Of a DNA stretch of 9,512 nucleotides, positions 5,979 through 9,512 are shown piece by piece (within the stretch, counting starts at the first letter, position 1; each line of letters begins with the position of its first letter). The notes beneath the pieces are model-generated. The model searched no databases and was not told where the DNA came from. It saw only the letters and a list, made by a program, of their open reading frames with translations. Origin of the DNA: Candidatus Troglogloeales bacterium (GTDB taxonomy: Bacteria > Nitrospirota > Nitrospiria > SBBL01 > SBBT01); the NCBI GenBank assembly GCA_005239595.1, contig SBBT01000135.1, positions 1-9,512 on the forward strand. Direction: 5' to 3'. A program made the translations under genes and the position numbers.

Positions 5979-6079
5979 CATGACCAGACAGGTCCTGTAT
6001 GATCCCGACTGGCGGGTGCTTGTTTACGTGGCATGGTTCCTGGTGGTTCGCTTCCTGGTGGTTCGCAATCTTTACTCAT
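5963..6079 (-). CDS. Possible small ORF, 38 codons, unknown function
   Basis: An open frame upstream of ccmA on the same strand encodes 38 residues: MSKDCEPPG, a second EPPG, then a basic stretch PRKQAPASR and a Trp-containing end PVWSWVTFR. AAGGG lies about 5-6 nt upstream of its ATG. The repeated EPPG comes from a perfect 15-bp tandem duplication, whose length keeps the frame. There is no membrane segment or recognised domain. It could be a leader peptide, a short regulatory peptide, a decayed remnant of a longer gene, or chance. The predicted lptC promoter overlaps its first codons on the other strand. I do not recognise it, and confidence that it is translated is low. Confidence 0.22.
   Translation of the reverse strand: MSKDCEPPGSEPPGTMPRKQAPASRDHTGPVWSWVTFR
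5988..5998. promoter_or_regulatory. Palindrome ACAGGTCCTGT in the ccmA upstream region
   Basis: ACAGG-T-CCTGT is a perfect inverted repeat with one central base. It lies just beyond the AAGGTCACC direct repeats and overlaps a second inverted pair, GACC (5982-5985) and GGTC (5991-5994). It is a candidate protein-binding site only. Confidence 0.25.
6037..6066. repeat. Perfect 15-bp tandem repeat
   Basis: TTCCTGGTGGTTCGC occurs twice in a row, at 6037-6051 and 6052-6066, with no mismatch. It lies directly upstream of the predicted lptC -35 element. A length that is a multiple of three preserves the frame of the small minus-strand ORF that spans it. It may be a recent slippage duplication. Confidence 0.9.
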
Positions 6080-6099
6080 GTTTCCCTTTGTGATATATT
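6071..6099 (+). promoter_or_regulatory. Predicted sigma-70-type promoter for the lpt operon
   Basis: The -35 element TTTACT (6071-6076) is separated by exactly 17 nt from TATATT (6094-6099). The -10 is preceded by TG at 6091-6092, making an extended -10 element (TGATATATT). Transcription should begin near 6106, giving a leader of about 33 nt before the preferred lptC ATG. Confidence 0.55.
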
Positions 6100-6128
6100 T
6101 GGAACGTGTTCAGTCTTGGAATACCGTC

Positions 6129-6132
6129 AAGG
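6129..6132 (+). promoter_or_regulatory. Ribosome binding site supporting the lptC ATG start
   Basis: AAGG lies 6 nt before ATG 6139. The alternative GTG at 6106 falls on the predicted transcription start and has only GGA at about 2-3 nt, so it could be used only as a leaderless start. Confidence 0.45.
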
Positions 6133-6138
6133 CCATTC

Positions 6139-6669
6139 ATGCTGATCTTCAGCATCGGGCTCCTTGCGTTTTTTACTTTTTCCCTGGTTTTTGGCTTAAA
6201 AAAAAGAGGGGCCCCTGCAATTCCTGAAGTCATTGGAAAGGCAGATGCTAATGTCGGTTCATTCTCACTTGTTCAAACGAACCACGGGGTCAAAGATTGG
6301 GAGATAAAGGCGACACGCGCGGAGGTTTTTGAGAAAAAACAGCAGGTCGTCTTAAAGGATGTTTCTGTGACGTTTCAGGGCCGCCAGGGAGACTCCCTAA
6401 AGTTAAGGGGAGAGAGAGGAATCATCGACACACTAAGACAGAATTTCTTCCTCAAGCAAGAAGGGGGTTTCGTCTTGGCAGAGTTTAGTAACGGCTATAC
6501 CGTAAAGACTTCCGATTTAACGTGGAGAAACGACCGGAGGATGCTCGTAACGGAAGGGCCCCTTCGGATAACCGGTCCTTTTATCAATGTCAACGGAAAG
6601 GGGTTACGTCTGATGGTGGATAACCAGGTAATGACGGTGTCCGGCAATGTTCAAGCGCAACTTTATTAA
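6139..6669 (+). CDS. lptC: LptC, inner-membrane LPS transport protein
   Basis: A 176-residue bitopic protein: one N-terminal membrane helix (about 2-20), a short basic stop (KKR), then a periplasmic beta-rich OstA/LptC domain. Typical features are the start of the fold with WEIKATRAEVF (54-64), VVLKDVSVTF (70-79), LRGERGIID (89-97), a TSDLTWRNDRRMLVTEGP segment (124-141) and GKGLRLM (153-159), the last resembling the family's GxGL pattern. LptC sits on the LptB2FG transporter and passes LPS to LptA. It overlaps lptA by 23 nt. ATG 6139 is preferred over GTG 6106 (11 residues longer) because AAGG is correctly spaced and the predicted transcript begins near 6106. Sequence identity in this family is low, so the call leans on fold pattern and on the neighbouring lptA and lptB. 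Confidence 0.9.
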   Translation: MLIFSIGLLAFFTFSLVFGLKKRGAPAIPEVIGKADANVGSFSLVQTNHGVKDWEIKATRAEVFEKKQQVVLKDVSVTFQGRQGDSLKLRGERGIIDTLRQNFFLKQEGGFVLAEFSNGYTVKTSDLTWRNDRRMLVTEGPLRITGPFINVNGKGLRLMVDNQVMTVSGNVQAQLY

Positions 6670-7198
6670 AAGTTTTATTTTCCTCTTCTTCTTTTTCTCC
6701 AGCGTATGCAAAAGCGCCTTTTCCGAGGATTCTCCTCGTACACAGATCGAGGAAATCCCTATTTCTGTTTCCTCAGATACCATGACGGTTCACGGTCTTG
6801 AAGATCGCGCCTTGTTTGAAGGAAACGTTCTCATTACCCAGGGGGATTTGCAGATAAAAGCAGACCGTTCACAACTCTATATGGCAGAACCTGTTCCTCC
6901 CCATCGATCCGCCTCCCCCGCATCCGGGAATCCTGACATCAAAGGAGCACGGGCAATCACGAGAATTGAGGTATCAGGTCACGTTGCCATTCAACAAGGC
7001 AATCGGCATGCCACCGCAGAACAGGGGGTATATGACCGGGAGAAGAATGCAATTATTTTGATGGGCAATCCAGAGGCATGGGAAGGAGACTATCGCGTGC
7101 GTGGGAAAACAATTACCTTTTTCAGAGCACAAAAACGGTTTTGGGTCGATGAAGGCCGGATGGTTATTTATCCCAAGCAAAAAGGCCACAATAAGTAG
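6647..7198 (+). CDS. lptA: LptA, periplasmic LPS-binding bridge protein (OstA domain)
   Basis: A 183-residue secreted protein. The signal peptide spans about 1-26 (FKRNFIKSF, then a phenylalanine-rich core, likely cleavage after SAFS). The mature part is an OstA-type beta-jellyroll: PISVSSDTMTV (38-48), ALFEGNVLITQGDLQIKAD (55-73), IEVSGHVAIQQGNRHATAEQ (107-126) and YDREKNAIILMGNPEAWEG (129-147). LptA molecules polymerise head to tail to carry LPS from LptC to LptD across the periplasm. A Pro/Ser-rich stretch at about 81-97 (EPVPPHRSASPASGNPD) interrupts the domain as a flexible loop, longer than I would expect in the E. coli protein. The gene overlaps lptC by 23 nt in a different frame and ends 26 nt before lptB. 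Confidence 0.92.
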   Translation: MFKRNFIKSFIFLFFFFSSVCKSAFSEDSPRTQIEEIPISVSSDTMTVHGLEDRALFEGNVLITQGDLQIKADRSQLYMAEPVPPHRSASPASGNPDIKGARAITRIEVSGHVAIQQGNRHATAEQGVYDREKNAIILMGNPEAWEGDYRVRGKTITFFRAQKRFWVDEGRMVIYPKQKGHNK

Positions 7199-7224
7199 CT
7201 TTGTACCGACTGAAGGGTACTTGA

Positions 7225-7959
7225 ATGCTAGAGGCGCGTGGACTCGAAAAAAGTTATCAGGGCCGCAAGGTGGTGCGTCAGGTGACGCTCCAGATTGCCC
7301 CTGGCGAGATTGTCGGACTCCTGGGACCCAACGGCGCGGGCAAGACCACGACCTTTTCGATGATCATTGGACTTACCTCCCCCGACCATGGTGAGATATT
7401 CCTGAATGGGGAGAACATTACAGAAATACCGATGTATCGACGGGCGAAAAAGGGGGTTAGTTATTTACCACAAGAAGCCTCCGTCTTCAGGAATCTTAGC
7501 GTGGAAGAAAATATTATGGCTATCCTGGAAACCCTGCACATTCCTCCTTCAGAACAGCGCGCACGGCTTTCCTCCCTTTTGACAGAACTTCACATTGCAC
7601 ATTTGGCGAAATGTAAAGCCTATACCCTCTCCGGGGGAGAAAGACGGCGGCTTGAAATTACACGGGCCCTGGTACTCTCTCCCCAATATATGCTTTTAGA
7701 TGAGCCTTTTGCGGGGATGGATCCGATTGTCGTCATCGATATTCAAAAGATTATTTTCCAATTAAAGGAAAAAGGGATCGGGGTCCTCATCACAGATCAT
7801 AATGTTCAAGAGACACTCGCAGTCACGGACCGCTCGTATATTATTCATGATGGCGGAATTCTTATGTCGGGCACCTCATCAGAGATTGCAAACAGTCCAG
7901 AGGCCAAAACCATTTATCTGGGAGATCGTTTTCGCTTGCAAGATCAACAGGTCGGTTAG
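7225..7959 (+). CDS. lptB: LptB, ATPase of the LPS export ABC transporter
   Basis: A 244-residue cytoplasmic ABC ATPase that powers LPS extraction by LptB2FG. Walker A is GPNGAGKTT at 34-42, the Q-loop is LPQEASVFRNLSVEEN at 81-96, the signature is LSGGERRRLEI at 135-145, Walker B is MLLDEPFAGMDP at 156-167, and the switch is ITDHNVQE at 189-196 with His192. The LPQEASVFR and DHNVQETL motifs are particularly characteristic of LptB against other branched-chain-type ATPases. Length is standard. ATG 7225 has AAGGG 7 nt upstream. It follows lptA closely and precedes rpoN, the classic arrangement. The permease genes lptF and lptG are not in this window, which is usual because they commonly lie elsewhere. 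Confidence 0.97.
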   Translation: MLEARGLEKSYQGRKVVRQVTLQIAPGEIVGLLGPNGAGKTTTFSMIIGLTSPDHGEIFLNGENITEIPMYRRAKKGVSYLPQEASVFRNLSVEENIMAILETLHIPPSEQRARLSSLLTELHIAHLAKCKAYTLSGGERRRLEITRALVLSPQYMLLDEPFAGMDPIVVIDIQKIIFQLKEKGIGVLITDHNVQETLAVTDRSYIIHDGGILMSGTSSEIANSPEAKTIYLGDRFRLQDQQVG

Positions 7960-7963
7960 TTAA

Positions 7964-7973
7964 ACGGTACCGT
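7964..7973. repeat. 10-bp palindrome in the lptB-rpoN spacer
   Basis: ACGGTACCGT is a perfect palindrome in the 36-nt gap between lptB and rpoN. It is too short to act as a terminator and no U-tract follows. It could be a binding site for a dimeric regulator, or chance. Confidence 0.25.
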
Positions 7974-7995
7974 CACCTTAGCGTCGGGTTACAGT

Positions 7996-9438
7996 ATGTC
8001 TCCAGCAGAAAACAACATGGGGATGAGGCTTGAGGCAAGGCTTCAGCAAAAGCTGGTTCTCACACCCCAGCTTCAACAAGCCATCAAACTCTTGCTCCTC
8101 TCCAGAATCGAGTTAAACCAGGTTATCAACCAGGAACTGCTTGAAAACCCACTCTTGGAAGAGTCGGTTGCCGACGTAGCGGAAGAGACCCCTGCCGTTC
8201 TTCCCGACGACGAAGTTCAAGACACGACGGAGCAAGTGGGACCGAGTGAGTTTGATTTAAAATGGGAAAACTACTATGTGGATGACGATTGGGGTGAGAG
8301 AGAAGACGCCCCTGCGTCCGAAGAACTCCCTTCCTACGAGCAGACGCTCAGCAAGCAGGTTTCTCTGGTTGACCACCTTTTATGGCAATTGTCCCTCTCT
8401 GCGGTAACGGAAAAAGAGAAGGAAATCGGCACGTTCTTGGTCGGAAATCTTGACGAAGATGGGTATTTACGGGTTTCAATTGAAGAAATTGCCTCTTCAG
8501 CAGGGGTTCCCGTCGAATTAGTTGAAGAGGCGTTAAAGATGGTCCAGAAATTCGATCCTGCTGGCGTGGGAGCGAGGGATATCAAAGAATGCCTCCTGAT
8601 TCAGGTCGCACAGTTAGGCCTTAGTGGTTCTTTGGTTGAAACCATCATTCAAGGGCATCTGGAGTTGCTGGAATGGAAGGCCTACCAGAAAATTGCAACG
8701 AATTGTAATGTCTCATTGAAAGAGGTGTTGGCGGCTGTAAAGATTATCGAACATTTAGAACCAAAACCGGGCCGTCCCTATGGCCCCGATGGAAATATCT
8801 CCATGATTCCCGATGTATTTGTTGTGAAATCTGAGGGGCGATATACGGTTCTCTTAAACGATGACGGTCTCCCAAAACTAAAAATTAGTTCTTATTACCG
8901 AAACATGCTTCGTTCAAAAGAGACGATGTCCGAGGGGACAAAGAGCTACATGGATGACAAGTTTCGATCGGCGCTTTGGTTGGTTCGCAGCATTGAACAA
9001 CGTAACCGTACAATCCGGCGTGTTGCAGAAAGTATTGTGAAGTTTCAGTATGACTTTATGGAACGGGGGGTGCGTTATTTAAAACCCTTGATTTTAAGGC
9101 AGGTGGCCCGCGACGTCTCGATGCACGAATCGACGATCAGTCGCGTCACTACCAATAAATGCATGCTCACACCACAAGGAATTTATGATCTGAAGTTTTT
9201 TTTCAATAACAGTCTGCCTAGAAGCGGCCACGACGCCGAGGACTTCTCTTCCGTCGTGGTCCGTGAAATGATCAAGAAAATGGTTTCAGAAGAAGATCCG
9301 TCCCATCCCCTTAAAGATCAGGAGATTGTGGCGCATTTAAAGGGGGAATCTATCGAAATTGCACGGCGGACGGTAGCAAAATATCGGGTTACGCTAAAAA
9401 TTCCTTCTTCGAAACGTCGAAAAAGTCTCAATGCTTGA
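7996..9438 (+). CDS. rpoN: RNA polymerase sigma-54 factor RpoN
   Basis: A 480-residue alternative sigma factor that recognises -24/-12 promoters and needs an AAA+ activator. Region I, rich in Gln and Leu, is at about 11-55 (RLQQKLVLTPQLQQAIKLL). An acidic region II follows at about 56-115. The core-binding region has EIGTFLVGNLDEDGYL (143-158) and KFDPAGVGARDIKECL (185-200). The helix-turn-helix has MHESTISRVTTNK (376-388), and the RpoN box ARRTVAKYR at 456-464 is perfect. All domains are complete. Three close starts are possible: ATG 7996, 8017 or 8023. None has a strong ribosome site, and the shorter forms (MGMRLEARL or MRLEARL) look more like other RpoN N-termini. The gene lies 36 nt after lptB and 37 nt before hpf, so it is probably transcribed with the lpt genes. 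Confidence 0.98.
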   Translation: MSPAENNMGMRLEARLQQKLVLTPQLQQAIKLLLLSRIELNQVINQELLENPLLEESVADVAEETPAVLPDDEVQDTTEQVGPSEFDLKWENYYVDDDWGEREDAPASEELPSYEQTLSKQVSLVDHLLWQLSLSAVTEKEKEIGTFLVGNLDEDGYLRVSIEEIASSAGVPVELVEEALKMVQKFDPAGVGARDIKECLLIQVAQLGLSGSLVETIIQGHLELLEWKAYQKIATNCNVSLKEVLAAVKIIEHLEPKPGRPYGPDGNISMIPDVFVVKSEGRYTVLLNDDGLPKLKISSYYRNMLRSKETMSEGTKSYMDDKFRSALWLVRSIEQRNRTIRRVAESIVKFQYDFMERGVRYLKPLILRQVARDVSMHESTISRVTTNKCMLTPQGIYDLKFFFNNSLPRSGHDAEDFSSVVVREMIKKMVSEEDPSHPLKDQEIVAHLKGESIEIARRTVAKYRVTLKIPSSKRRKSLNA

Positions 9439-9464
9439 AAATAGTCCTGTAGCCGTTTAACGAT

Positions 9465-9472
9465 AAGGAGGG
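9465..9472 (+). promoter_or_regulatory. Strong ribosome binding site for hpf
   Basis: AAGGAGGG ends 3 nt before ATG 9476. It is the strongest ribosome site of the right-hand block, consistent with the high expression expected for a hibernation factor. Confidence 0.7.
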
Positions 9473-9475
9473 TCT

Positions 9476-9512
9476 ATGGGTGTGGTAATCACAGGCAGGC
9501 AGATGGAAATCA
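9476..9512 (+). CDS. hpf: Ribosome hibernation promoting factor (HPF/YfiA family), N-terminal fragment (runs off right edge)
   Basis: Only twelve codons are visible (MGVVITGRQMEI). They match the conserved HPF/RaiA start, which forms the first beta strand and the ITGRxMEI turn. HPF binds the 30S decoding region and inactivates ribosomes in stationary phase. Gene order rpoN-hpf is common, which supports the call despite the small fragment. Whether it is the short or the long form cannot be told. Confidence 0.8.
   Translation, partial: MGVVITGRQMEI

Noticed and set aside
6033..6227. Plus-strand open frame with GGS repeats across the intergenic region and the start of lptC
   Set aside because: It reads out of frame through the real lptC coding sequence, and its repeat is only the 15-bp tandem repeat translated on the other strand.
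6695..6712. Cys21 of LptA as a lipoprotein lipobox
   Set aside because: The preceding residues are SSV, and a lipobox needs Gly, Ala or Ser directly before the cysteine. A normal signal peptidase I site at SAFS is more likely.

Overview
The window carries two divergent gene blocks typical of a didermic (outer-membrane, LPS-bearing) bacterium that makes c-type cytochromes through the System I (Ccm) pathway. GC content looks moderate, near 48%. The gene order lptC-lptA-lptB-rpoN-hpf is widespread in Proteobacteria and relatives. With the somewhat divergent Ccm proteins, my best guess is a Nitrospirota-like or other non-proteobacterial Gram-negative lineage. That is an inference from gene style, not from a marker gene.

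Left block, positions 1 to 5932, minus strand, in transcription order: ccmA, ccmB, ccmC, a ccmD-position gene, ccmE, ccmF, ccmG and the first 41 codons of ccmH, which runs off the left edge. Most junctions overlap or nearly touch (ccmA/ccmB overlap by 14 nt, the ccmD-like gene and ccmE share TGATG, ccmG/ccmH share ATGA). The exception is a 132-nt gap between ccmB and ccmC. CcmABCD load heme onto CcmE, CcmE carries it across the periplasm, and CcmF with CcmG and CcmH reduces the apocytochrome and ligates the heme.

The most unusual gene is at 3200-3682. It sits where ccmD normally lies. Its product has an N-terminal membrane segment, a periplasmic OB-like domain similar to the neighbouring CcmE but without the heme-binding histidine, and a C-terminal CcmD-like membrane segment with a basic cytoplasmic tail. 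It looks like a CcmE-paralogue/CcmD fusion.

Middle, 5933-6138: a divergent intergenic region. It holds a good sigma-70-type promoter facing lptC (6071-6099), a perfect 15-bp tandem repeat, a cluster of AGGTCA-like half-sites with an 11-bp direct repeat and palindromes, a possible 38-codon ORF on the minus strand, and a three-codon ORF overlapping the ccmA start.

Right block, 6139 to the edge, plus strand: lptC and lptA (overlapping), lptB, rpoN (sigma-54) and the start of hpf, which runs off the right edge. LptB powers LPS extraction, LptC receives LPS at the inner membrane and LptA bridges the periplasm. RpoN and HPF are the usual downstream companions. No RNA genes, insertion sequences, CRISPR arrays or convincing intrinsic terminators were seen.
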